From Salinarimonas sp. (lineage in GTDB: Bacteria; Pseudomonadota; Alphaproteobacteria; Rhizobiales; Beijerinckiaceae): DNA of 64,000 nucleotides. Of this stretch, positions 8,901 through 17,029 are shown piece after piece. Under the pieces are notes generated by a model. That model saw only the letters and a list, made by a program, of their open reading frames with translations, had not been told where the DNA came from and searched no databases. The number at the start of each line of letters is the position of its first letter. Position 1 is the first letter of the stretch. The position numbers and the translations under genes are program-made. Location: NCBI GenBank assembly GCA_020832565.1, contig JAFIEI010000001.1, positions 1 through 64,000 of the forward strand, read 5' to 3'.

Positions 8901-9589
8901 GCGAGCGCGTTTGCGATGGCCGGTTGCTGCAAGGGCGCATCGGCCGTCGCGGCATCAGGCTGGAGCAGGGTGGGGTCCGTGATCTCGAGTTCTGCTTCGA
9001 GCTCGGGTGTCAGGAGGATGTCTTCCTCCGGTGTGGTCAGCGACAGGGCGCCTGTTTCGGTGACCTGAAGCCGCAATTCGACACCGACGAGCTCGAGCCC
9101 GTGGGCACGGGGTGCCCCTGCGACGAGGGACCAGGTCGAGACGGGAATGAAGGCTGCCGGGGCGTTCGCGACGCGCCCGCCCTGCGGATCGAAGACGGCA
9201 ATATCGGTGACTTCGAGCGCAAGCCGCCCGTCATGCAGATTGAGCGCGGCATCGCCGATCTCGATACGCCAGCCAGTGCCGAGCTGGGCTTCGAGCGTCG
9301 ATGTTATCTGGCTGGTGAGCCCGGCAAAGCGTACCGGCTCGCTCGACACGCGCCAGTAGAACGCTGCGAACGCAAGGGCGACAATGAGCACCAGCACGGC
9401 CTTGAAGATCAGCGCGCGCCGCGCGATCCGGCGCCACCGCGTTCGGCCGCGCGTACCCGCCGCCCGCGCCCGTCGCGGACGGCGCAGCGTGGAGGGTTCC
9501 AGCGCTCGAAGATCATCCTCTTGGCCCAAACCGCTCTTCGACACCCTTTCAATCCCCGCATGACCGTGACCCGCCAGCGGAGATACCAC
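5993..9589 (-). CDS. AsmA-like/YhdP-type giant envelope protein (DUF3971 and AsmA C-terminal regions)
   Basis: A protein of about 1,200 residues with a basic cytoplasmic N terminus, one transmembrane helix (ALIFKAVLVLIVALAFAAF) and a very long periplasmic beta-rich region. The middle matches the DUF3971 style and the C-terminal part the AsmA-2 style, ending in the LSGTFVPAYAVNNAFA/PLFGPLLGG signature. YhdP/TamB/AsmA proteins are thought to form bridges carrying phospholipids to the outer membrane; this location next to psd-pssA is suggestive but not proof. The start is uncertain: GTG at 9589 or 9544 both precede the membrane helix, while the longest frame (9721) would crowd the promoter of the divergent peroxiredoxin gene. 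Confidence 0.85.
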   Translation of the reverse strand: MVSPLAGHGHAGIERVSKSGLGQEDDLRALEPSTLRRPRRARAAGTRGRTRWRRIARRALIFKAVLVLIVALAFAAFYWRVSSEPVRFAGLTSQITSTLEAQLGTGWRIEIGDAALNLHDGRLALEVTDIAVFDPQGGRVANAPAAFIPVSTWSLVAGAPRAHGLELVGVELRLQVTETGALSLTTPEEDILLTPELEAELEITDPTLLQPDAATADAPLQQPAIANALAAFLAALTDPTSPIGSVAEAGLVDARLTLVDANGNENAGFRNIDARFLRVGDGRRIEASLLGGTGAWHIEGAARPRDGGGSEAALRIADIPVNDLLMFAGLSRRYAEQNLALSIDTDLQVDERNEIESFSARLETTPGRFFFDDPDAPILSFGPITAAMNYDRTDNAITIPEIRYTRDDTLVLLRGNARPDPDSNDWQVYLAGRDVVLSALGPGERDVVLPMIDLHARMGPSGVLIEELALSGDGLDVVMTLSAASPADAGGVRGALEARDVDVRDALRIWPRFVAFKPREYLVETLRAGRLESLSLTTTLTGEDFVNMRKPEEALLVGPLPLRTRDLIATLPRDGLPPEAIDLSFTITDATFLPDPGLPPLENVRISGLVTGRSATLSDGHATVALADGRELAMTRAEFAFDDFWALETTAAITFRLGGGADALASLMRAPLIARDTPTFIEPDTLSGNAVLDVALAPHFSVAPGPHETQVAVTGRLSDITLSDAFADEDLDEGSFTLSYRNGALDLVGEARLGEDAVALTVSRPRDAPLALQLETTLDAAARARRGIDLGAAITGALPLNVATELIPGSPQPYRVEADLTDLAFAEPLPGLVKPAGRSGRLAFSLSEDDGWLIRDLDLEAGPTRIGGTVRLDAQGGFVSADLSPFRITSGDDARLEARASEAGLRVDLRAESLDARAFLGSVTGEGAPTAGGNLTETWREINLDLRADIFSGHNGEALTNARMGLLISGDEVRRFDLDGRFPGAAVSGRMGLTPQGRSMLAISSEDAGATLRFIDLYTRMGGGALDFQIAAGGAERPGRLVIRDFVLRDEPALRNIASQAARGQDALNVAETAFAQARIDFMRSGSRITFEEAAMWGAQIGFRLDGFVDMADRVMDLSGTFVPAYAVNNAFAQVPLFGPLLGGGRREGLLGVNFRVSGPMSEPTLTVNPLSAIAPGFLRRLFEAGGPGAYGSPGQVQ

Positions 9590-9741
9590 GCGAATCGCTT
9601 GCGCTTCGAGCAGATTAGCGCCTACCGATGATCCTAGCGACGGCTTGCAGCGTAATCCACCGGATCGCCCCGCTCCCCCTCGCGGCGATCCTGATCGGCA
9701 AGCCCGATAAAGTGACAGCAATAGGACGAAAGGAAGGCGTT

Positions 9742-10206
9742 ATGGCACTTCAAGTCGGCGATGCCGCTCCCGATTTCACGCTTCCGGCGACCGGCGAGGG
9801 CAGTCTCACGCTCTCGGCACTGCGCGGGAAGATCGTGGTGCTGTATTTCTATCCCAAGGACGACACCAGTGGCTGCACCAAGGAGGCTCAGGCTTTCAAC
9901 GGTTTGCAGGATGCGTTCGCCGCACGGGATGCCGTGATCCTCGGCATGTCGCCGGATCCGCTGAAGAAGCACGACAAGTTCAAGGAAAAATACGAGCTCG
10001 GTTTCCCGCTCGTTTCGGACGAGGACAAGACTGCGCTCGAGGCCTATGGCGTGTGGGTCGAAAAAAGCATGTATGGCCGCAAATACATGGGCGTGGAGCG
10101 CACCACCTTCCTGATCGATCGCGAGGGTCGGATTGCGCGCATCTGGCCGAAGGTGAAAGTGCCGGGCCATGCGGAGGAGGTCCTAGCCGCGGTCGAAGGA
10201 CTTTGA
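9742..10206 (+). CDS. bcp: Bcp/PrxQ-type peroxiredoxin lacking the usual second cysteine
   Basis: A thioredoxin-fold thiol peroxidase of 154 residues that reduces H2O2 and organic peroxides in the cytoplasm. The peroxidatic site is DDTSGC45TKE. In most Bcp proteins a resolving Cys follows five residues later; here that position is Gln (Q50), and no other Cys is present, so the enzyme should work as a 1-Cys peroxiredoxin needing an external thiol. The ATG at 9742 follows AAGGAAGG at 9731-9738. The gene stands alone between the divergent AsmA-like gene and the M23 peptidase gene. Confidence 0.92.
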   Translation: MALQVGDAAPDFTLPATGEGSLTLSALRGKIVVLYFYPKDDTSGCTKEAQAFNGLQDAFAARDAVILGMSPDPLKKHDKFKEKYELGFPLVSDEDKTALEAYGVWVEKSMYGRKYMGVERTTFLIDREGRIARIWPKVKVPGHAEEVLAAVEGL

Positions 10207-10298
10207 TCCGATCTGAAACGATCATTAATTGCGGGTTGTTCGTCGATTCTTAACCCTAACGGAGCCTAAATCACGTCGTAACGGAGCGGGTTGACGTG

Positions 10299-11795
10299 AT
10301 GTATGGTGATTCGACTGCGCAGACGGCGCGCCGCGCGCCTTATTTCGGGCGGCACCTTCCCCACGAGCCGGTCGAGACGCCCCGGCGCGTGCTGACGCTG
10401 CGCCCGCTGACTCTGACTGTTGCGGGACTCTGCTTCGCCCTGGTCACGGCCTGGGCGAGCGCCGTAACCTGGTATGTCGTGTCCAGTGATGATGTCGCGG
10501 CTGAATTGCTGCGCCGCGAGGCCCGGCTCAAGGCGGGGTACGAGGAGAATATCGCGGTCCTGCGTTCGCGTCTCGACCGGATCACCAGCCAGAAACTGCT
10601 CGAGCAGGACAGCCTCGAAGACCGTGTCGCATCCCTCGTGGGTCGTCAGGTCGAACTCGAAACGCGTCAGGCGATGCTGTTCAATCTGGGTACGCATATC
10701 GATATCGCGGGCCTCGACCTGCCGGATATCGACATTGAAGAGGGTTTCGAGCCGACGCCACTGGCCGAACTCGCCGAGGGCGAGGGCGAAATCAGCGAGA
10801 CCGGCTCTCTGTCGCGCCATCCCGTACGTCGCCCTTCTCCGATTCTGTCGCAGCGCCCGCGTCCGGCGCCGCTCGTCTCTGAATCGACGCGCCGGGGCGA
10901 TTCGGCGACGCCCGACGCGCCGGACAAGTCGCCTGACGCGCTGCCGCCCACGCCGGAGGATGACGCTTTTTCGTTGCGCTTGCGCGAATCGCGATCATCG
11001 GCGCCACTACCCGATCATTCATCTCCGCAAGGTGCCGGGGGCACCGAAGCGGACAGCGCGGCGACGGTGAATCTGGCCGAGCGCCTGCGGGCCGTGGAAG
11101 CCTCGCTGGCTCAGGTCGAGGCTGATCAGTTCATGCGGCTCGATGCGGTCAATCAGAGTCTCGCCGGTGCTACGAAGAAGCTGCGCGACGTCATCGTCCA
11201 GACCGGACTCGACCCCGACGCCCTCGACCCGTCCGGAGGCGAGGAGACCGGAATCGGCGGCCCCTATTTGCCGATCGGCATCGATCCCGAGGGGGGACCC
11301 TTCGAGGCCATGGTCTGGATGCTCCAGGAGAATCTCACCGAGCGCGAGCGCCTCCATCGGGCGACCGAACAACTGCCGTTGGCGCGTCCGGCATCGCGTC
11401 AGTTCAGCGTCAGCAGCGGATTCGGTGTGCGGCGCGATCCGTTTACCGGACGCCCCGCCCTGCATGCCGGGATCGATTTCCGGACACCGCGCGGCACGCC
11501 GATCCGCGCTGCCGGGGCCGGGCGCGTGGTGACCGCCGGTCGCTCGGGCGGCTACGGTAATCTCGTCGAGATTGACCACGGCAACGGCGTGACCACACGC
11601 TACGCGCATCTCTCCTCCATCGCCGTGGAGCGCGGGCAGATCATCAATACCGGTGATCATCTCGGTCGCGCCGGCTCGACCGGGCGCTCGACCGGCCCGC
11701 ACCTGCACTACGAGACCCGCATCGACGACGAACCCGTCGATCCCAATCGTTTTCTGCGTGCCGGACGCCTCCTGACGCAGACCAAGGGCGACTGA
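10299..11795 (+). CDS. M23 (LytM-type) metallopeptidase with coiled-coil stalk
   Basis: About 498 residues: a short cytoplasmic part, one membrane helix (about 45-65), a coiled-coil stretch, a long Pro/Ser/acidic linker (about 150-260) and a C-terminal LytM domain. The zinc ligands and catalytic residues are present: H389-x-G-x-D in HAGIDF and H468-L-H470 in PHLHYE. It is therefore probably an active periplasmic endopeptidase acting on peptidoglycan cross-links, unlike EnvC/NlpD-type activators that lose these residues. A GTG at 10296 immediately precedes the chosen ATG; GGAGCGGG at 10283-10290 serves either. Confidence 0.88.
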   Translation: MYGDSTAQTARRAPYFGRHLPHEPVETPRRVLTLRPLTLTVAGLCFALVTAWASAVTWYVVSSDDVAAELLRREARLKAGYEENIAVLRSRLDRITSQKLLEQDSLEDRVASLVGRQVELETRQAMLFNLGTHIDIAGLDLPDIDIEEGFEPTPLAELAEGEGEISETGSLSRHPVRRPSPILSQRPRPAPLVSESTRRGDSATPDAPDKSPDALPPTPEDDAFSLRLRESRSSAPLPDHSSPQGAGGTEADSAATVNLAERLRAVEASLAQVEADQFMRLDAVNQSLAGATKKLRDVIVQTGLDPDALDPSGGEETGIGGPYLPIGIDPEGGPFEAMVWMLQENLTERERLHRATEQLPLARPASRQFSVSSGFGVRRDPFTGRPALHAGIDFRTPRGTPIRAAGAGRVVTAGRSGGYGNLVEIDHGNGVTTRYAHLSSIAVERGQIINTGDHLGRAGSTGRSTGPHLHYETRIDDEPVDPNRFLRAGRLLTQTKGD

Positions 11796-12035
11796 ACCGG
11801 CAGCTGTAGCCGTTCCTCATCGAATTTGGCGAGAACTATCCTGAACCCCCGGAGCATTCCCGCCGATGCTGATCGCGCATCGCGCAATCCCCGAAGGTGG
11901 CCACGAGGCTCTCCGATAACGTCACCTGAGCCCGCCTGCGGAAAAATCGCAAAGCGCGCGTGCGTCGCATATTCTCGCCTGCGCCGCTAATCCGGTTATG
12001 CTCACAGCAACCATTCCATCAACCGGAAAAGCCCC

Positions 12036-13538
12036 TTGTCCGCGTCGCCCCCCCCAGCAGCCGAACCGCCCGCCGCGCCGGGGAGCTCGAGAGCCTCCTT
12101 TCTCGCCCTGTTTCCCTCGATCATGCTGCCGATGTTCCTCGGCATTCTCGATCAGACCATCGTGGCGACGGCATTGCCGGCCATCGCCGCCGATCTGGGC
12201 AATGTCGAGCGGATCGCCTGGATCGTGGTGGCCTATCTGATCGCGACGGCGACGGCGGCGCCCGTCTATGGCCGGCTCGGCGACGCTTTCGGCAGGCGCA
12301 AGCTGCTTATCGTCTCGCTCGTCGTCGCGATGACCGGCAGTGCGCTGTGCGCCTTTGCCGTCTCGACGGAAATGCTCGTCGCCGCGCGGGTCCTGCAGGG
12401 TCTGGGTGGTGGTGGCTTGATCTCCCTCTCGCAGGCGCTGATCGGGCAATCCGTTCCGCCGCGCGAGCGGGCGCAGTATCAGGGCTATATCGCGGCTGTG
12501 GCGGTGATCGCGAGTACAGTCGGCCCCGTGATCGGCGGGCTCCTGACGGAGTTCTTCGGCTGGCGCGCGATCTTCTTCTTCAACATCCCCTTCGGCCTTC
12601 TCGCCATTGTCCTGCTCCTGCGCCTTCCTGCCGGAGCCGGCGAGAAAGAGCCGTTCCGGTTCGACTGGATGGGGCTCATTCTCTTCGCCACCTTCGTGTG
12701 GAGCAGCCTGATCCTGGTCGAGGCCCTGCGCGGGCGGGCGCTGGAGGAAATGGGTCTCGCGCTCGCGCTGGCCGGTCTCGCGGTGGCGGCGGCGATCCTG
12801 CTCTATTTCCGCGAGAAACGCGTCGCGCAACCGCTTCTGCCGATTACGCTCTTGCAGAATCCCTCCATCTGGCGCGCCGATGCGCTGGCCATGTCGCACG
12901 GGGCGCTGTTCGTCTCGCTGATCGCCTTCGTGCCGATCTATCTGCGCGCGGTCTACGGCGCCTCGGCGGCGGAAATCGGGTTGATGATGCTGCCGATGAC
13001 GGCGGGGGTTGGCTTTGGTGGTTTCGCCGTCGGGCAGGTGGTCAGCCGCACGGGGCGCACGGCGATATTTCCCTCGTTGGGGCTGATGGTCGTCGGCGCG
13101 ATGCTGCTCTTCCTCGCCTTCTATGCGCCGGCGATGAGCATGTGGCAGTTCTCCTGGTATCTCGGCCTGCTTTCGGTCTTTCTCGGCACGGTGATGGGGG
13201 TGGTGCAGGTCACCGTTCAATCCGAGGCGGGCAAGCGCATGCTCGGCGCCGCCGCCGCATCGGTGGCCGTTTCACGATCCTTCGGTGCGGCGCTCGGGAC
13301 GGCGATCGTCGGGGCGGTACTGTTTGCCGCCGTCGCCGCCACCGGGGTGGAGGTCACGGGGCCGCTGGAAGCGGTGCTGCAGGGCAGCGAGAGCGCTCTC
13401 GCGGGAATCGATGCGGCGACAGAGGCGCGCATACGCAGCGCGGTCTCGACGGGATTCCGTAGCGTGTTCCTGACGATTTTTCTCTTCTCGATGATCGGCA
13501 GCGCCCTGTCCTGGACGATCCCGCGACGCATGATCTGA
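12036..13538 (+). CDS. DHA2-family (EmrB/QacA-like) MFS drug exporter, 14 membrane segments
   Basis: A 500-residue major facilitator with the DHA2 hallmarks: LDQTIVATALP in helix 1, the motif-A loop GRLGDAFGRRKL between helices 2 and 3, QGLGGGGLISL in helix 4, and GPVIGGLLTEFFGWR in helix 5 (motif C). These are proton-driven exporters of lipophilic compounds at the inner membrane; the substrate cannot be read from sequence. The start is a TTG at 12036 that gives a short Pro/Ala-rich N terminus before helix 1; the next in-frame ATG lies inside that helix. No adaptor (EmrA-like) or TetR regulator is adjacent. The preceding 240 bases show no gene. Confidence 0.9.
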   Translation: MSASPPPAAEPPAAPGSSRASFLALFPSIMLPMFLGILDQTIVATALPAIAADLGNVERIAWIVVAYLIATATAAPVYGRLGDAFGRRKLLIVSLVVAMTGSALCAFAVSTEMLVAARVLQGLGGGGLISLSQALIGQSVPPRERAQYQGYIAAVAVIASTVGPVIGGLLTEFFGWRAIFFFNIPFGLLAIVLLLRLPAGAGEKEPFRFDWMGLILFATFVWSSLILVEALRGRALEEMGLALALAGLAVAAAILLYFREKRVAQPLLPITLLQNPSIWRADALAMSHGALFVSLIAFVPIYLRAVYGASAAEIGLMMLPMTAGVGFGGFAVGQVVSRTGRTAIFPSLGLMVVGAMLLFLAFYAPAMSMWQFSWYLGLLSVFLGTVMGVVQVTVQSEAGKRMLGAAAASVAVSRSFGAALGTAIVGAVLFAAVAATGVEVTGPLEAVLQGSESALAGIDAATEARIRSAVSTGFRSVFLTIFLFSMIGSALSWTIPRRMI

Positions 13539-13553
13539 GCGGGTTGCGGGTCG

Positions 13554-14120
13554 TCAGTGGCGCGTGCGCTGGGGCCGATCGTCAGGCTCGTCGTCATCCG
13601 GGTTGAAGCTGCGTGAATCGCGCTTGAGCGTAATCCGCCGGCCCACGTTTTCGGGGCGCGGCAGACCCGCATGGGCGGCACGCATGATTTCGAGATTGCG
13701 GCGGATCTCGTCGGGAAACGGCGTGACCTTGCGCGCTGTCATGTCGACATGCAGCCCGAGCATCTCACAGGATGCCGATAGCCAGCCCTCGGTCGCGTGG
13801 CGCAACTCCAGATAAAGGTGCATGCGCTTCTCATCGACATCGAGCAGCTGCAGCGTCACGCGCACCGCCTGCTCATGCTGCAGCTCGCGGGCATAGAGAA
13901 CATGGGTTTCGGCAATGAAATAGGATGCGGCGTTTTCCTCGAGATATTCTGGCCCGAGCCCGACCATCCCGAAAGCCTCGTCGAGGCTCCGGTCGAACAG
14001 AACGTGATAATAGGCCAGGTTGAGATGGCCGTTGTAATCAATCCAGTCCGGCTCGATTTGCATCGTCGACGATACGAAAGGGGCAAAGAAAAAGATCGAT
14101 CCGGGCTTTTTTGCCGGCAA
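13554..14120 (-). CDS. Hotdog-fold acyl-CoA thioesterase family protein
   Basis: A 188-residue single hotdog domain. The N-terminal strand-turn-helix DWIDYNGHLNLAYYHVLFDR carries the Asn-Gly-His turn of 4HBT/YbgC-like thioesterases, where the acid residue and backbone position the thioester. Such enzymes release free acids from acyl-CoA in the cytoplasm; the substrate is unknown. The C-terminal 40 residues are charged and probably flexible. The start is a TTG at 14120, chosen because a strong GGAGG lies 6 bases before it. The gene is convergent with the MFS gene, 15 bases apart. Confidence 0.82.
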   Translation of the reverse strand: MPAKKPGSIFFFAPFVSSTMQIEPDWIDYNGHLNLAYYHVLFDRSLDEAFGMVGLGPEYLEENAASYFIAETHVLYARELQHEQAVRVTLQLLDVDEKRMHLYLELRHATEGWLSASCEMLGLHVDMTARKVTPFPDEIRRNLEIMRAAHAGLPRPENVGRRITLKRDSRSFNPDDDEPDDRPQRTRH

Positions 14121-14436
14121 TGTCGCCTCCGCTGTTTTTTTGTGCAGACAGCGTTCGAATTGCTGCGACGAAAGTCAAGGAATTATCGTTGCGTTCATTG
14201 CATTCTTCTCTGGAAACGATCTGAAATAGCGAGAATGCAACGCGTTTTGGCCGATCCGGTGCGCGATCGCACCACAATCGACATTTTCAGAAGTGAAATT
14301 CTCCTGGCGGGGCGCGCATAACGCCGACATCGCCGACGCAGATTTCTCCCCGACCGGGGACGCGCGCACTTCATGAAGGACTTCGAGAGGTGGAATCGCG
14401 CGCGGCACTGATTATCCGGCCTCCAGCCGACCCGGT
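14121..14436. other. Intergenic region between recG and the thioesterase gene
   Basis: About 315 bases. It should contain the thioesterase promoter and the recG 3' end. I find no convincing gene, hairpin with T-tract, or repeat in it. Confidence 0.5.
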
Positions 14437-16557
14437 TCACCCCGCGCGCAGCAGCCGTACGCCGGCGTCGCGCTCAAACAGGTAGAGGAGTGTGCGCAGG
14501 GCGGTGCTGCGCTCGCCTTCCAGCTCGCGGTCGCGTTCCATGATCAGGCGGGCCTCGTCGCGGGCGACGCCGAGGAGGTCGCCGTCGGTTTCGAGGCGGG
14601 CGAGCTTGAAGCCGGGGAGGCCGGATTGGCGCGAGCCCAGCATCTCGCCCTCGCCGCGCAGGCGCAGATCCTCCTCGGCGATGCGAAAGCCGTCTTCCGT
14701 CTCGCGCATGATTTCGAGCCGTGCCTTGGCCGTCTCGCCCAGCGGGCCCTTGTAGAGCAGCAGGCAGGTCGAGGCGTCGGCGCCGCGCCCGATGCGCCCG
14801 CGCAGCTGGTGAAGCTGGGAGAGGCCGAAGCGCTCGGCATGCTCGATGACCATGATGGTGGCCTCCGGCACGTCGACGCCGACCTCGATCACCGTGGTCG
14901 AGACGAGGATTTTCGTCTCGCCGGCGATGAAACGCTCCATCGCCGCATCCTTTTCCGGCCCGGGCAGCTTGCCGTGGACGAGGCCGACCTTGTCGCCGTA
15001 GATGCGCTGCAGATCCTCGGCGCGCTCCTCCGCCGCCGCGAGATCGAGCGCCTCGGATTCGCCCACCAGCGGGCAGACCCAATAGACCCTCGCGCCCGCA
15101 TCGAGCGCGCGCCCGATGCCGCCAACGACCTCGCCCAGACGCTCCAGCGAGATCAGCTTGGTGGCGATGGGCTTGCGCCCGGCGGGCTTTTCGTCGAGCA
15201 CGGAAATATCCATATCGCCGAAATGCGCCAGCGCCAGCGTGCGCGGGATCGGCGTCGCGGTCATGACGAGGACGTCCACCGCCTCGCCCTTGGCGCCGAG
15301 CGCGAGGCGCTGATGCACGCCGAAACGGTGCTGCTCGTCGACCACGGCGAGGCCGAGATCCTTGAAGATGACGTTTTCCTGAAACAGCGCATGCGTGCCG
15401 ATGACGATATCGATCGTGCCGTCGGCGAGTGCTTCGAGCACGGCGCGGCGCGCGCCCGCCTTGTCGCGCCCGGTGGTGAGCGCGATGCGCAGGCCCTGCG
15501 CCTCGACCATGGGTTTGAGCCGCTCGAAATGCTGGCGCGCGAGGATTTCCGTCGGCGCCATCATCGCCGCCTGCCGCCCGGCCTCGACGGCGCTCGCCAT
15601 GGCGAGCAGGCCGACCACGGTCTTGCCCGCGCCGACATCGCCCTGGAGCAGCCGCAGCATGCGCTTGTCTGAGACCATATCCTCGCGGATCTCCGTGACG
15701 GCGCGCGTCTGCGCCCCGGTCAGCGGAAAGGGCAGGGCATTCTTGAAGGCCTCGACGAGACGCCCGTCACCGGCATTGGCGCGACCGGGCTTGCGGCGCA
15801 TGCGCGAGCGCACCAGGGCGAGGGCGAGCTGCGAGGCGAGGAGTTCGTCATAAGCCAGACGCCGCCGCGCGGGATTGCGTTCGAGCGCCTCGGCCTTCGT
15901 GCCATCCGCATCCTGCGGGCGATGCAGCGCCTCGAGCGCCTCGCGGAACGGCGGGAAGGCGTTGCGCTGCATCCAGGCGGGATCCTGCCATTCGGGAAGC
16001 TCCGGCACCCGCTCCAGCGCAGCCTGCGTGAAACGCGCGATCAGCCGCGAGGTGAGTCCCTCGGTCTGGCCGTAGACGGGTTCGACGGCGGGGAGCTTGT
16101 CGGCCTCGCGCGTATCGAGGATGCGGTCGGGATGCACCATCTGGCGCCGCCCGTCCCACAATTCGATCTTGCCGGAGATGATCTTTCTCGCACCCAGCGG
16201 CAGCAGGCCCTGGATGCGCTGGCGCGGCAGGTTGAAGAAGATCAGCGCGATATCGCCAGTCTCGTCCTCGACGACGACGCGATAGGGCGCCTTCGAGCGG
16301 TTGAGCGGGCCCGGCTGGTGATCGACGACGGTGACGGCGAGTGTCACCTGCTCGCCGACGGGGGCCTCGGCGATCGAGCCGCGCAGGCGGCGATCGATCC
16401 CGCCTGTGGGGATATGGAAGAGCAGATCGACGACCCGCGCCGGCTGCCCCTGTGCACCGACGAGCCGGTCGACGAGCGGCGCGATTTTCGGCCCGACGCC
16501 CGGCAGGGTCGTCGCCGGAGCGAAGTACGGATCGAGTATGGCTGGGCGCAGGGACAT
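14437..16557 (-). CDS. recG: ATP-dependent DNA helicase RecG
   Basis: RecG remodels stalled forks and branched DNA. All parts are present: the N-terminal wedge/OB region (GVGPK near residue 20, then the single-strand binding fold), Walker A GDVGAGKT, the DEQHRFG box typical of RecG, TATPIPRTL (motif III) and the RecG-type QLRGRIGRG (motif VI). The C terminus carries the LGSRQSGLPGFKLA segment of the TRG region. Length is about 706 residues, normal for the family. I chose ATG 16557 rather than 16605 because alphaproteobacterial RecG begins close to the LDPYFAP segment. It is divergent from sdhE, a frequent arrangement in this group. Confidence 0.96.
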   Translation of the reverse strand: MSLRPAILDPYFAPATTLPGVGPKIAPLVDRLVGAQGQPARVVDLLFHIPTGGIDRRLRGSIAEAPVGEQVTLAVTVVDHQPGPLNRSKAPYRVVVEDETGDIALIFFNLPRQRIQGLLPLGARKIISGKIELWDGRRQMVHPDRILDTREADKLPAVEPVYGQTEGLTSRLIARFTQAALERVPELPEWQDPAWMQRNAFPPFREALEALHRPQDADGTKAEALERNPARRRLAYDELLASQLALALVRSRMRRKPGRANAGDGRLVEAFKNALPFPLTGAQTRAVTEIREDMVSDKRMLRLLQGDVGAGKTVVGLLAMASAVEAGRQAAMMAPTEILARQHFERLKPMVEAQGLRIALTTGRDKAGARRAVLEALADGTIDIVIGTHALFQENVIFKDLGLAVVDEQHRFGVHQRLALGAKGEAVDVLVMTATPIPRTLALAHFGDMDISVLDEKPAGRKPIATKLISLERLGEVVGGIGRALDAGARVYWVCPLVGESEALDLAAAEERAEDLQRIYGDKVGLVHGKLPGPEKDAAMERFIAGETKILVSTTVIEVGVDVPEATIMVIEHAERFGLSQLHQLRGRIGRGADASTCLLLYKGPLGETAKARLEIMRETEDGFRIAEEDLRLRGEGEMLGSRQSGLPGFKLARLETDGDLLGVARDEARLIMERDRELEGERSTALRTLLYLFERDAGVRLLRAG

Positions 16558-16722
16558 GTGTGGATCGGCGCTTGCTCGTAACGGGTGGCTTTCGGGCGCG
16601 GGCAAGCTATATACCCCGTCGGATCAGGCCCGGCGAGGCCTTCGCGCGATTTCGGTGGATTCGTGTGGGGGGCTCCGGGCAAACACCGCGCGGGTCGATC
16701 CGCGCGATCAAGGAGATTGCCC

Positions 16723-17019
16723 ATGACCGGCACCACCCGCTCCAGCGCCGATCTCGACGTGCGCCGCCGCCGTATCCTCTTCCGCTCCTGGCATCGTGGC
16801 ATCCGCGAGATGGATCTGCTGATGGGCCAGTTCGCGGATGCGCGGATCGGCGATCTGACGGATGCCGAGCTCGACGATTACGAGGCGCTGATCGAGGTGC
16901 CCGATCGCGACCTGTTCCGCTGGCTCACCGACGAGGAAAAGGTGCCGGAGAACTACGATACCCCCGTCTTCCGCGAGCTCAAGGGCTTTCACCAGCATAG
17001 CGGCCCGATCAACGTGTGA
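16723..17019 (+). CDS. sdhE: Succinate dehydrogenase assembly factor SdhE (FAD assembly)
   Basis: A 98-residue protein of the YgfY/SdhE/Sdh5 family that helps attach FAD to the succinate dehydrogenase flavoprotein. The helical bundle carries the conserved RRRILFRSWHRGIREMD segment near residues 15-31; the RGxxE-type core (RGIRE) is the part that contacts the flavoprotein. A second conserved stretch follows with DLFRWLTDEE. The ATG at 16723 is preceded by AAGGAG at 16708-16713. The sdh genes themselves are not in this window. Confidence 0.93.
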   Translation: MTGTTRSSADLDVRRRRILFRSWHRGIREMDLLMGQFADARIGDLTDAELDDYEALIEVPDRDLFRWLTDEEKVPENYDTPVFRELKGFHQHSGPINV

Positions 17020-17029
17020 CGGGCGCGCC

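Noticed and set aside
11922-13220. A 430-codon minus-strand frame over the MFS gene
   Set aside because: Its translation is an Arg/Asp/His-rich mirror of hydrophobic helix codons. The plus-strand reading is a clear 14-helix transporter.
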